Below, one piece after another: positions 45,915 through 57,217 of a stretch of DNA of 64,000 nt. The number at the start of each line of letters is the position of its first letter. The stretch's first letter is position 1. Below the pieces are notes generated by a model. That model did not search any database. It was not told where the DNA came from and saw only the letters and a list, made by a program, of their open reading frames with translations. The DNA is taken from positions 22,267,022-22,331,021 of the forward strand of contig CM033399.1 of assembly GCA_019426215.1 (NCBI GenBank). Direction: 5' to 3'. The stretch comes from Buddleja alternifolia. Its lineage: Eukaryota > Streptophyta > Magnoliopsida > Lamiales > Scrophulariaceae. The position numbers and the translations under genes are program-made.

Positions 45915-47353
45915 TGGTGGTCCCAAGTGGCATACGAAAGGGTCTAGAAGGGGGGGGGGGTTTGAATAGACCCTGAAGTCTTTTTCGACTTCACAAAAGA
46001 CTTTCGTATCACTTTAGAAATTTTGAACGCTTGGAAAAACTGAGCGCTTGGGTCAGACGCTTCAGAATAGTAAACTTAGACTTAGTGATTTCAGCAGTTT
46101 AACCAAAGTAGGGCAACGCTTTAGATCGCTTAATCAGGGTTATAGCACAGCGGAATTGATAATGTTATAGTCGTTCTTTTGGTTTAGAATTAGCTCAGCT
46201 TTTGCAATTTTACTTGTCTTTTTCAGAATTAATATGATAGTGAATAATATAAGACAGTAAAATAAATAACACAATAATTTGTAAGGTTCACGTTGGGTAA
46301 AGTAATCCCAGCTACGTCCTTCTTCTCCTTTTTCACTTGGATGCAATTACTAAATGATTCTCAAAGAATCACACAGAAACTTCTACACAATAGGGAGAAT
46401 GGATGAAAATGATCTTGAGCTCCTTGATCACATAGACTTCAGCTCCAATGAAGATCGTCTTCTTGAGCTTCTCTCACTCAGAAATAATGCCTGAAAGTAT
46501 CAACAACTTTTCACACTCAGATCGCAAGGCTTGGATGGAAGTTTTATCACTTGGGTTTGTTTGATTTTGATAGAAGTTCAAATCTCAACTTGAGATATGA
46601 CTGTCTCAGAATTGAAGAAAAGCAAGGAGAAGTTTGCTTGAAGATTATGGCTTTTCCGAGAATTTAAGGAATGAGACTTCAATCAACAGCAATTTGGCTT
46701 GGATAGCTTGTTGTTGAAGTCTTATTTATAGGCATTCTTGGAAAAAGTGTCCGTTTGACACATGCACATGCGCGTGTCTCTCACTTCCGCGAGTGAGCAG
46801 CTTTTGTCCCTTTTCCTGAAAATCTGCTGCACAAAAGTTGGTGCTGCAGTCTGTGAATAGTTGACAGTCTAATATGGTGGCTTCTCCGTACGTCTGAAAG
46901 TGCTTATCACATTTAATGCTCTTATCAGCATTTAATGCATTTGAATTAAATGCCCGTTGGCATTTAATGCACTGAGAATATTTGCATTAAACTCCTTCTG
47001 GACTTAAAAAGTAAATTCAGGTGAAATCAGTCATTGATAGACGCTTATTCATCTTTGAATTACTTCTGTCCTATAAGTGATGCTTGATGTAGCTAGTCAT
47101 TTAGACGCTTGGAATCTTTATCCTTATTCAGACTTCAGGCGCTTGAGTTTTCAAACTAAACTACTGATAAACTCACTCAGAAATCATCAAACGCTCAGTC
47201 TAAGAATACTTAGCCTAACAGCCTAGGCCTTATTACAATTCTAACACTCAAAGCTTATACAGGATTTCTACGAAAATCAAACTTACATATTTTGGGGTTT
47301 AACATAAAATCCTATTTGTCATCATCAAAACAATTAACATGAAATTCCTAACA
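45915..47353 (-). repeat. LTR of element C (chimeric)
   Basis: 1439 bp. The outer part (about 46.68-47.35 kb) matches A's LTR at roughly 97% by eye apart from two 15-20 bp indels. The inner part (45.92-46.6 kb) instead resembles the solo LTR at 30924 (shared order GATTAAG-GATCTAA-GCGTT-CCCTACTTTGG and GAAATCACTAAGTCTAAGTT). The inner terminus reads CCACCA instead of CCAACA. TATA-like block at 46722-46730. Confidence 0.85.
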
Positions 47354-49341
47354 AATACAATACCAAAATGTTATAAAGAAAGTCTCAACCGCTTACATTG
47401 ATTGAACATGTCATTTGACATATATTAAATACTAGTCAGTGGCCACCGCGCAATGCGCGTTGGCGGTGCCCGGTATATATTGTTTGAATCTTGGAGGTCA
47501 TGCCTAATGCATCAGCATCAGTGTAGCAAAAAAAAAAAAAAAAAAACCAAAATGAAAGCATTGTATGACCACAATTACTATAGAATTATCACGCCAATTC
47601 AAAAAGTTCAAGCATGAACTTAGTCGATATATTGCTATGTTATAGAATTGCTTATGTCGGACATGGCTGCAAAATGAAGTCGGCAAAAACGGTTTTTACA
47701 AAGTCAACAAAGTGGAGCAATCGGATCTTTACACATTACAAAACTACATAGTACATGATACTACAGCAATACTAAAGTTTCAAAAAATTGTATAATCAGA
47801 TAACTATAAGTACATGCAAAAGCTATTGCACATTGCATTAGACCAAAAAGTTGTAACCAATATAATACTAAAAGTTGGTATTCATCTTTTGTTTTTATTG
47901 GAAAAACTGGAGAATTTGCTGACCTGATTGAGAAGCCTGAAATTAAAACAGAATGCATCATGCTTAGTAAAGCTGATATGATATATAACTTCAATTTCAA
48001 TTACATGCTCACGTTGAACGTAAGAAAAATACAATAGCAATTTAATCCAAATTAGGCAAAATTCTCATAACTGAAATATAGATTTATCACTTATGAACAT
48101 TACTACCACAACCAGTTCTTTTTGTTGAGCATGAACCAAACCAAGATAGCACATGTCGCCCAAATTTCTAAGGAAGGTTGCGTTGGAAATTCTTCTTAGT
48201 TAGTAGGTATGAGAACAAAGTCATTATCTTACATTTGCACGATAAGAAAGAAAAAATAGTGTTCAAAACTCATAATAACTATTGACTAATAATAAATTGA
48301 GAAAAGTTGATTATTTAACTTGTCACTAACTAAAATATTTTTTATTTAAGTTTTATTAAGTCCAGGTGGAAGGAAAAATATATTTCTATAAATTCTCTGT
48401 GAGGGAAGCATATGTTTTAGGGGGAAAGTACCAAAATCCCTAATATGAAAAAGCTTTCGCCCACACCCACAGAACTCTCACTCCCTGAAAATATTCCTAC
48501 TGTAAACAATTAATTTAAACATTATGCAGATTTAAAAGACTCCTCTCCCCTCCTGTCTCCCTAAAATGTCCCTATCAAAATATATACAAATAAATAGAAA
48601 CTTAATTGTTCCTATAGATTTCTACAAGCTCAGAAATAGCAATTTTTGAAACAAGGTTGTAGCAGAAGTGAGAACAAATTAAAAATTGAACTTTAGGAAT
48701 AGTGGTTTTCATCAATTAGCAGAACATTTAAAACAAGAATTACAGTTGAAGATGTATTTCTTTACAAGGCAATGAACTACAGTTTCAATATAAGCACTAA
48801 TAATTTCTCTTAGTATATCTCTTAGGGAAAATTGCATTTTTGGTCCCATATATTTGGCCTTATTCGATTTTGGTCCCATTCATTAAGATTCTCACATTAT
48901 ATCCCATCATTTTTAATTTTTCTCACATTTAGTCCCATTGAAGGATTTCGCCCAACACTTAACGGTCAACTCTGTTAGCCAACATTTTGACGGATTTTTT
49001 AAGGAGATTTTGTGCATGAGTGACACGTGATATTTAATAAAAATATCGTGATATTGAACATAATCCGTGTGTGAGTGCATTCATGCACGAATACTACCCA
49101 AAAAATTCGATCAAAATGTTGACTAACGCAGTTGACGTTAAGTATTGGACAGAATCCTTCAATGGGACCAAATGTGAGAAAAATTGAAAGTTATGAGATA
49201 TAATGTGAGAATCTTGTAACGAATGAGACCAAAATTGAAAAAGGCCAAAGTAATGGGACCAAAAATGCAATTTTCCCTATCTCTTATTTACTTTATCATC
49301 TATATCTATATTCCACAAGAACTGGAAGGGGGCTTCGAATC
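47354..49341. repeat. Flank sequence, second copy of the tandem duplication
   Basis: 1988 bp matching 40826-42807, including hairpin (47441-47470), poly(A) run (longer here, about 20 A) and MITE (48825-49277). After 49341 the sequence continues into unique DNA (CCTTCTTTTGG), so this copy keeps the original right-hand context. Confidence 0.9.
48825..49277. mobile_element. Mutator-type MITE, copy 2
   Basis: The same 453-bp MITE and the same TSD tatctctta (48816-48824 and 49278-49286) as at 42291-42743. It was copied with its flank, not inserted independently. Confidence 0.9.
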
Positions 49342-49449
49342 CTTCTTTTGGTTGGTCAAATGTTTTTGGTTATTCATATATTATAAAAATTATATCCATA
49401 ATCCATATCAAATTTCAATTACATGTCATGGACACTACATATAATACAT

Positions 49450-49456
<7 letters not shown>

Positions 49457-49483
<27 letters not shown>
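49457..49483. repeat. (TA)n microsatellite
   Basis: Uninterrupted TA dinucleotide run, about 13 units, preceded by imperfect TACA repeats. Confidence 0.95.
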
Positions 49484-50159
49484 CATGAAAGAAAGTCCCT
49501 AATGGAAAAATAGCCTCAGCCATCTAAGATTTTTGTTTTGCTTAGAACAGCATATCGCTACTTAATTTGCTCTTGGTTTTACTGTATTAAATGGGCACTT
49601 CTAATTAAAGCTCTTCCCATGTTTTCAACTTTTCATAAACCATATACCCAAGCAAAGAGGAAGTAAATGTACTTCATAACAAATGATCACAATTCTCTTT
49701 GCTTTAATTCGACCATTTTCATTCTTTTCTCTCATTCTCTCCAAATACACTTCAAAACTAAGTTCATACTAAGGATTCAACAAAAAGCTCTTCTCCTAGA
49801 CTACTGTTGCTGTCATGAGTTGTAGGAGTGCATCATGAATGTATCAAAATAGCCATACAACCAAGATGGTGAAAAAGGCGACAATATTTACAAACCTAGC
49901 ACAACATAATGAATTGATGCTAAAATAATTCACTAAATCATGCCATATATGAAGACAATGGAAACTAAAACTTATCCAAGGAATTAGCAGTTACTGAACT
50001 AGATTGCAGGTACTTTCCTCGACAGGTTTGAGTGAAGGGGAAAAAAGGTCTATATCAGAACCATATTTGGCTGTTCACCAAACAGATAGTACTATTCCGT
50101 AAGAAAATATCTACCTAATACATATACACAAAGATCAAATCAAGACTTTATTCATAAAA

Positions 50160-50410
50160 ATTCTGTAAAACTACAAACTTATTCTTAAATATGATAGATT
50201 ATAACTTTACAGTAGCTGCACAAATGAATGATGAACAAATAAGAAAAAACCAGAAAAAATATTATTTTTTTGTATTCCCACCTGAAACGACCTAAGAACT
50301 CTGTAAAAATACATATTAATTCTAATATTATGGATTATACCTACATAGTAGTCGAATTAACCCCAAAAAAAAAGTAAAAATAAATCAATTTTCTGTAAAC
50401 CCACTTGAAC
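50160..50410. repeat. Diverged tandem duplication, about 140 bp period
   Basis: The block TTCTGTAAAACTACAAACTT...GATTATA...AGTAG...CCACCTGAA is followed by a diverged second copy starting CTCTGTAAAAATACATATTA...GATTATACC...AGTAG and ending CCACTTGAACC. Similarity is partial, by eye. Confidence 0.45.
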
Positions 50411-51779
50411 CTAAAACAAAACAACAAATACGAAATCAAATAGAAGCCCAAATTCGAGTCACCCTAAAAACCTTAGTTCTTTACACCAGAGAATGACAAC
50501 ACAAAAATGAGGAATCTGACGTTCACGCTCACCGATGACAGTAGTCGATTTCATGCATGGAATCCAAATTCGTGGATCTTATCGGCCGGAGTTCTATCCA
50601 TGTCGCGGAGTAAACAACCGCTCCATAAATTTGGTGGCAGAACGAAGTTCTTTAAGAAAGGAACAAAAGAAGGTGTAAGGCGGCGATTACTATGGAAGTA
50701 AGAAAGAAGACGAATGACATCGTTTTGTCCAAGAAAAAGATGGGTTTGGGTCCTGTGGAGCGTGCACCCTACTAACGAAGAGCAGCGTGCCATGGCTCTT
50801 GTATATATGTAGAACTAGCCGGAATAATGGGTAAAAAAGTAGGATTTTATTAAATTTATCCCAAAACATTCTGTAATGATGATAAGGAGAAGTATGGGTT
50901 TAAATTGACCTAGACAGAGAGTTAAAATTGGGTTAGGATGTTTTGCACTTGCAGGATCAGTTCTAGGCTAAAGGCCTAATTCAATGATGCTTTTGATATA
51001 GACCTGTGATAAAAGTCCAATTGAAGGATTGATTGGCAAAGCAGAAAATGGGCCTAGTTAAATATGATTGGATTTGCCTGAAGGCCCTTGTTACGCAATG
51101 CAGAGGAAGTGAAAAATAGATTATTTTGGATGTACAATAATTTGGTGTAAAGTAGATTATTTAATTAATTGGCTTAGATGGATTTTTTTACTGTTAGTTA
51201 GAAGGAGAAGCAATAATAAAAGGAAAAAAAAGACTATTTAGCAAAGGTCAAAGTATTAAAATATGTACATTCATCTTTTAGAATTGATAAATTTATTTTC
51301 ATATCGGGTGTACTTTTATCCATTTAATAATAATAACATGATAATGACAGTGAAGTGTCATTATACGAATTTAGTGTGCTAATATAAATTCTTGAAAAAA
51401 AATAAAATAATAAAAGACGGAAAAAAGGGTAGAAGAAAATGAGGAAGAAAGGAAAAGAAAAGCAAATAACATTATATAATGACCAATGGTATTAATGAGA
51501 TTCTCTGTTATAATCGAGGGTTTAAATATTCTATCAAATTATTAAGGGGGTAAATGATACGTTTGGCTGATTAGGTGGGCGGGAGGGGGAATTTTGTTCA
51601 TTTTGTTCACATCTTAGATCTAGGAATTGACTCCTCTTCTATAAAGGAGTCAAATGAAACCAAAGTTTCATGTTCGGTTTTGAATTAGAGACGTTCAAAG
51701 CAATGAATCGACGTTGACTATAACCCCTAGCCTTCCAAGACATAGCCTATAGTTCAAGGAGACAGAGTATTTTACCCAC

Positions 51780-53938
51780 TATAATTTGAATATTCCGGTT
51801 AATCACATTGATTATTTATCCAATTTGTTTTTTGTCGTTAATGGACGAGACCTCCCACATAAAGTTTGCGCCTGTCTAGATAGAGCTTGTGCTTCAGGTC
51901 TTTGGATACAATGTTTCCACATTTTAAATCAATGGACCTTCCTCCTAACTACTCGAACCATGCACCCATCCTTATCAAATGGATTTCACCACCGTCGGTG
52001 GACTCCGACTAACATGGAAAGGAAATTAGAGCGTTTAGGTATGAAGCATGGCGATTTGATCTAATCAATGTGGTAAGGTATTAATGAGGCTCAAAGTGCT
52101 TCGACTGAATCTGATCCTAAGATCATAGATAATCAGAATTTTGAGGAGTGCTGTGTAGATTAAGTGAATTGGAGTATGCAAAACTTTAGTGATGTCGCAA
52201 AGAAGATTAAAGGATTGGAAGGGGAACTAAGTTCCATACGAAGCAACCAGGATCTTATGGACTCTAAACATGAGAAAATACATATAGGATTAGAGTTAGA
52301 AGAGCTTCTTTCGGACGAGGAAATCAGATGGAAGTAGAGGTGTAAATCGGATTAGCTTGCTCATGGGGATAAGAATTTAGTGCATTTTCATACACGAAGG
52401 ACAAGTTGACGTAAAAGGAATAACATCGATAATCTTAAAGATGAAGAGGGCACCTGGAAACACTCTTGGTCAACTATTCAGGGTATTATTGATCGTTCAG
52501 TATTTTTTGTTCTGGCTCTCCTATGGATACTGCTATTGACTTGGCATTAGAGGCTATGTAATCAAGGGTATCAAATTAAATGAACGCAAACTTGACAAGG
52601 ACCTTCATTGTGGATGAACTGACCTAAGCCTCATCATCCATGTCAGATTTGACTTCTAGGGCCCTGACGGTATGCCACCCACTTTTAATCATAAGTGATA
52701 AATAAGTTCTAGAAAATTATTGGGCCTGATATTTCATCAATTATGCTTAATTTACTTAATCATCATGATTTCTTGCCTAATTTTAATGTTACCCATATAA
52801 TCCTTATTCCAAAATATGATAAAACCAAGCTTATTACTCAGTTATGCTTTATTAGCCTTTGTAATGTTATAAAATTTAGCTTAAGACTATCGCAAACCGG
52901 CTTAAGCCTATTCTGAACGATGTTATGTTTCCTAGTTAATTTGTTTTCATTCTTGGTCGTTAACCACTAATAATGTTTCAATTCCTATGAGATTCATCAT
53001 TTCTTGAACACTAAAAACTCTCGGAAGAAACTTTTGTAGCTTTAAAACTGGATATGAGTAAGGCATATGACGTAATTGAGTGGGGCTTTCTGGAATATAT
53101 TTTCTTGAAATTAGGCTTTAATGAGAGTTTTGTGTCTCTTGTTTTGTCATGTGTTTTCTTGGTTACTTATTCTTATTTATTTAATGGGGAAAACATTAAT
53201 TTTCCACAGCCTACACAAGGTATCCAGCAAGGGGATTCCTTGTCACCGTATCTATTCCTCTTTTTGTGCAGAAGCTCTTAGTTGCCTTTTGCATGATGTA
53301 GAGATGAGAGGTGTTATAAAGAGGGTGGCTGTTTGTCGAGGAGCACCATAGGTTTATCATCTTCTCTTGGCCGATGACACTACGATTTTCTACCTATTTA
53401 ATCAGGTTTCTTTTAGAAGGGTGAAATCGGTCCTTGAATAATATGAAGTGGCCTTGGGGCAAATCATTAATCAGCAAACATCCACTGCGGTCTGTACCAT
53501 AAAGTCAGAAGTAACAGTGCGAAGACATTAGCTCAGATTTTGGGGAGTCCAAATTGAGAAGAGGCATGCCATGTATTTGGGACTCCCAACGGTGTTGGGT
53601 AGGGAGAAAAAGGAAGTGTTTAATTATATCAATGAAAGAGTATGGAAACGAGCTTCGAGTTGGAAAGAGAACAATCTATCGCAAACGGGTCGTGAGATTC
53701 TTATTAATTCAGGTATACAGGCGATTCCCACCTAGCTATTTTATGAATTGCTTCAAACTCCCTATTAAACTTATTAGAGAGATTGAGTCCTTGAAGTTTG
53801 TGTTTAGGTGGAGTTCAGGAGATTCCCGAAAAATTCATTGCATTTCGTGGTCTGGCCTTTGTGAGAAAAAAAGGATGGCGATATGGGGGGTTTTGTTGGA
53901 GTTAGTGCTTGGCGTTTCAATTATTTGGGCGCCATTCT
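51780..53938 (+). mobile_element. Decayed L1-type LINE (non-LTR retrotransposon)
   Basis: Plus-strand remnant read across several frames. About 51870-51990: end of the apurinic endonuclease (ACLDRACASGLWIQCF). About 52300-52450: the linker typical of plant L1 (LLSDEEIRWK...RCKSD...LAHGDKNLVHFHTR). About 52700-53280: reverse transcriptase, including MSKAYDVIEWGFL and GIQQGDSLSPYLFLF. About 53560-53930: C-terminal part (YLGLPTVLGREKKEVF, CFKLPIKLIREIESLKF). Many stops and shifts. 5' truncated, and cut at 53938 by an LTR fragment. No tail or TSD is visible. Confidence 0.85.
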
Positions 53939-55189
53939 TGAGATAACTCCATGACAATATTATTGTAAATAAAGTCAAATATGTAATAGGCGTTCTTTAT
54001 TCTTAAATATGCTTAGAATAAAGTCCCGTAAGATCACACATAGCTATGGGACATCATCACTCATTGGGTATGGTTATGATGGATTATGTCTCCAAGGCTG
54101 TGATCCTCAAAATTGTTCCAAATCGTGAAAGGGTTCATCAAGATGAGAGATATTCATGAACCTGAGAGACTTGCTTATACACATTTGTCCTTAGAGGATG
54201 TGCCTCGTCCCATAGGCATTGGTACGGTGAAAGCCTAAATGTGTATGAGGGTTCTCATTTGGGAAATGAGTAAACTGAACTACCCACAGAATTTCCTTAA
54301 TTGGAGTCCTAGTCGAATCTGGAACTTTTCTTAATCACGTAGATGTAAGAGTAATCCTTATGGACTTGAGGTTCCATAGGTTTTTTTGTGCATGGTCCAC
54401 CATGCTTTGATCTATCTCATGATCACTAGTGGGTTGTCATATGAGATATTTTGGGAATGGTCTGACTTATGTACGAAGATACATGAGAGAGTAAGAAGGG
54501 ATCCATCTCTGACTTTAACAAGTTGGTCAATCTCCTATGTTTACATAGTAAATCAACTTAGGAATCTATGTCCAAAGTAAGATATCTAATGAGGTGGAGT
54601 ATTTCCTCGTTTAGATAATCAGAGTTGATGTCACTCGTAATGGGAAACATAGTTGAGTTATTAGGGTTTCGACTAAACCTGTATCCTAGATTCAATTCGG
54701 GAGATTAGATGGAGGGATCTTACTTACACAAGGATTGTGATTATGAAAGGACGTATCTTTATACTTCGTATATACCTAGGTCTTCATGACCCGTTGCTAG
54801 ACAGTAACCATGATTTGTAGGTACCTTGAGTTAATATGGTGATTAATTCAAGGTCTGATTAAATCAAGTATGATTTAATCTAGTACTTTCTATTTTTGGA
54901 AGTGCACTGGCACTTTAGGAAGGTGTACTTACTATTAGCGCATAAAAGGTCCTAAGGGGTCATACACGTAACTCGGAGTAGATTCTCTGCTTCATTATGT
55001 AATTAATCGATTCTTGGAGAAATCGAGGAAATTTGGAAAGTATAGTGCTTTCCTAATTGAGAATATCAATTAATTAATCATGGTTGATTAATTAATTAAT
55101 GGACCTTGAAAAGTCCAAGTATTTTATTTAATTAGGCTAGGCTTGATTAAATAAATAAATAAGTTGTTGAGGTTATTTAATTAAAGTTC
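53939..55189 (+). repeat. Fragment F: plus-strand copia LTR, truncated
   Basis: Begins TGAGATAACTCC directly after the LINE. It shows the same ordered blocks as the LTR of element D read on its own strand: ATAAAGTCCC-TAGATCAC, then a GGTATCGGGGATG-like block, ...GGTTCTC...GAGTAAACTGAAC. It is therefore an LTR of a related copia family in the opposite orientation to D. The far end is replaced by element E's LTR at 55190. No internal region remains. Confidence 0.65.
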
Positions 55190-56846
55190 TGTTGGGGAAA
55201 ATTAACCAAACACAGTGGAAACAGTATTTTCAAATTTATTTGGATTTTCCCATGACATGATCAATCTCGGGGTTTTATCAGATGTATGTAAGATAAGGAA
55301 ATCAACACTTTACCCGTTGAAGCGAAGTGATTGGAGAAACTTAAGCTTTCAACTTCTTTAACTTCTTCGCGAAATAATACGGCTAATTTTTTGATAATCC
55401 GAGCAGTCCAAAAGTGTTGCCTCTAAATTGTCTCACCGGAAAAACTTGATTGAAATTTTTTCTTTCTTCTTGGCACTATGATCGACAGATAGGGAGAGAG
55501 GGAGAGGAGGAATTTTAGTCTTGTGGCTCAAGTGTTAATTAAAACTTATAACCTAGATATTAACTAATGTGATATATTTATATCACTTAAGTTATTACCT
55601 TGGTCTCAAATTAGCCCATGTAGGACGCCTAGTGGCCGCCCCTACTCGGTCTTGGTGTGCCTCTTCGTGCACCAATTTGAGCTCGGTCCAATCCTTTATA
55701 TAATTACTTAATCTAATCCAATTAATTAATCTAATTAAATAATAGATAGGATATTTAATTAATTTTATTTTATCAAGAGATAATACATTAACTAAATTAT
55801 AAATGAATTAACTTATTTCTTCAAATAATTAATTCCATTTAATTTATTTTAAATATCCAATACTTAAAATATTACCACAAGAAATATTCCATATTTTCTA
55901 TCGATTTTTCTTTTTTAAGCGTGACTCTTTAGGTTCATCTATATTTGGCAATGGGAAAATTTCATTGAATGTGGATCCCACCTAACCAGTCAAGTGGTCC
56001 ACTATGTAACCCAAGTAAGATGAAATAATTGGATCATTTTACCTTTTCTATTGTAAATACCGTGTGAATACAAACTCTTCGTTTCCTTATCCCGGTCAAG
56101 TGAGACTCATGGTTTTAGGTCAAACTCACTAACTTGACTCTATGTTATATTTATAATAAGTCTAGATCAGTGAATGCTTTGGCAAAGACTTTAAGATCTA
56201 ACTTACTTATAAATGCATAGGATAATTCCTCATTCACCTTCGAGAGAACGAATCTCATCTTGGATATCAGTTAAGACTACTACTTGCCCATTAGGTTGCA
56301 ACTCGAGGTTGAACCCCCCAAAGGGTGAATTGGGTCTAACTACTCTAATGACAAACCTAATGTCAGAACTATAACTTCAACTCGATTGCTCAAGTCTAAA
56401 GTTCAGACACACCTATTACAATTTAATCAATTATGCCATTGACTGTCAAAGAGTGAAAACCCATGTGACAGAATCAATGCGAGTCATGTCTGAGTGCCAC
56501 TATCTCCATCAGTGCACCTATGATATGAGTTCTTCATTACTTCCTAGCGATTGACGGGCACCTTTCTCGTTAAAACTCACATCATACATGTCTTCATGAT
56601 TTCCAACGCCCAATTGAGAATCATTGACTTGTAGACTATTTTAGTACACAAGTATCAAACTCCTCTAGTGCCTTAGAGAGTTAACTCTTGTGTTCATGGA
56701 CTTATAGATGATTACAATATATAATTGTCAATATAATAGTAAACAACTAGTTGCCTTTTTATTGATAGAATAAGAAACAATTATAATTTAATAATGTTCT
56801 TAGATTCTCTAATCCACTAGTGGCATTTGAGGACATTAACCTAATA
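55190..56846 (-). repeat. 3' LTR of element E
   Basis: 1657 bp on the minus strand, starting TATTAGGTTAATG (probably a decayed TGTTAGG) directly after PPT GTGGGAGAT and ending TTCCCCAACA. A TATA-like block lies in the palindrome GTGATATATTTATATCAC near 55570. Confidence 0.7.
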
Positions 56847-56861
56847 ATCTCCCACTTGTAC

Positions 56862-57217
56862 TCAATGCCAATCACTATGGTATCTAACACCCATATTTTC
56901 AAGATGTCGATCCAGCACTGCCTGTGTCAAAGGCTTGGTCAATGGGTCAGCGACGTCCGCTGAATTTACTCTATGAACAACTATCTCGCCTCTTCCAACG
57001 ATTTCTCTTAGTATGTGATATCTCCTCTCTATGTGTTTGGATTTGTTGTGAGACATTGGTTCCTTTGCTTGTGCAATAGCCCCGTTATTGTCACAATAAA
57101 GTGGCAATGGTAGCTCTACAATAGGGACCACTTGAATTTCTCCAAGAAACCTCCTAATCTAAACACCCTCTTTAGCAGTCTCTGATGCTGCTCTGTATTC
57201 TGCCTCAGTGGTGGAAT
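56862..57217 (-). pseudogene. pol: RNase H end of pol, element E
   Basis: The minus strand reads STTEAEYRAASETAKEGV, a stop, then IRRFLGEIQVVP...LPLYCDNNGAIAQAKEP, KSKHIERRYHILREIV and DPLTKPLTQAVLDRHLENMG, ending at TGA 56862. This is the C-terminal RNase H of a copia polyprotein. One nonsense codon lies near 57160. The upstream part is displaced by element D at 57218. Confidence 0.88.

Larger units (their letters stand above)
42808..47353 (-). mobile_element. Element C, 5' fragment of a Sirevirus-like element with chimeric LTR
   Basis: Minus-strand fragment: integrase truncated at 42808, protease, gag, PBS (45901-45912) and LTR (45915-47353). The protein-coding part differs from A by roughly 15% at the amino-acid level by eye, while the outer half of the LTR and the flank beyond match A's almost perfectly. 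The piece was therefore assembled by recombination or conversion rather than by one insertion. From about 44.2 to 46.6 kb it carries unusually many 1-5 nt indels. Confidence 0.88.
49342..51779. other. AT-rich, unclassified sequence
   Basis: 2.4 kb in which I recognise no gene or element. It includes a (TA)n run at 49457-49483, a diverged tandem duplication (next entry), and a small higher-GC island around 50500-50800 where both strands have short ORFs (65-80 codons) but neither resembles a known protein. The minus strand there could be a decayed first exon or UTR of a host gene; this is a guess. Confidence 0.5.
55190..57217 (-). mobile_element. Element E, 3' end of a copia element
   Basis: Minus strand: RNase H end of pol (56862-57217), PPT (56847-56857) and 3' LTR (55190-56846). 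Element D is inserted at 57218, so the rest of E should lie right of the window. It is inserted in LTR fragment F; the left flanking pentamer is agttc. Confidence 0.8.

Noticed and set aside
50507..50793. Overlapping short ORFs on both strands
   Set aside because: 65 and 80 codons, no recognisable motif, and they overlap each other. Kept only as a remark on a possible decayed exon.
51786..52064. 92-codon ORF as an independent gene
   Set aside because: It aligns with the end of the LINE endonuclease and sits in order with the RT downstream.
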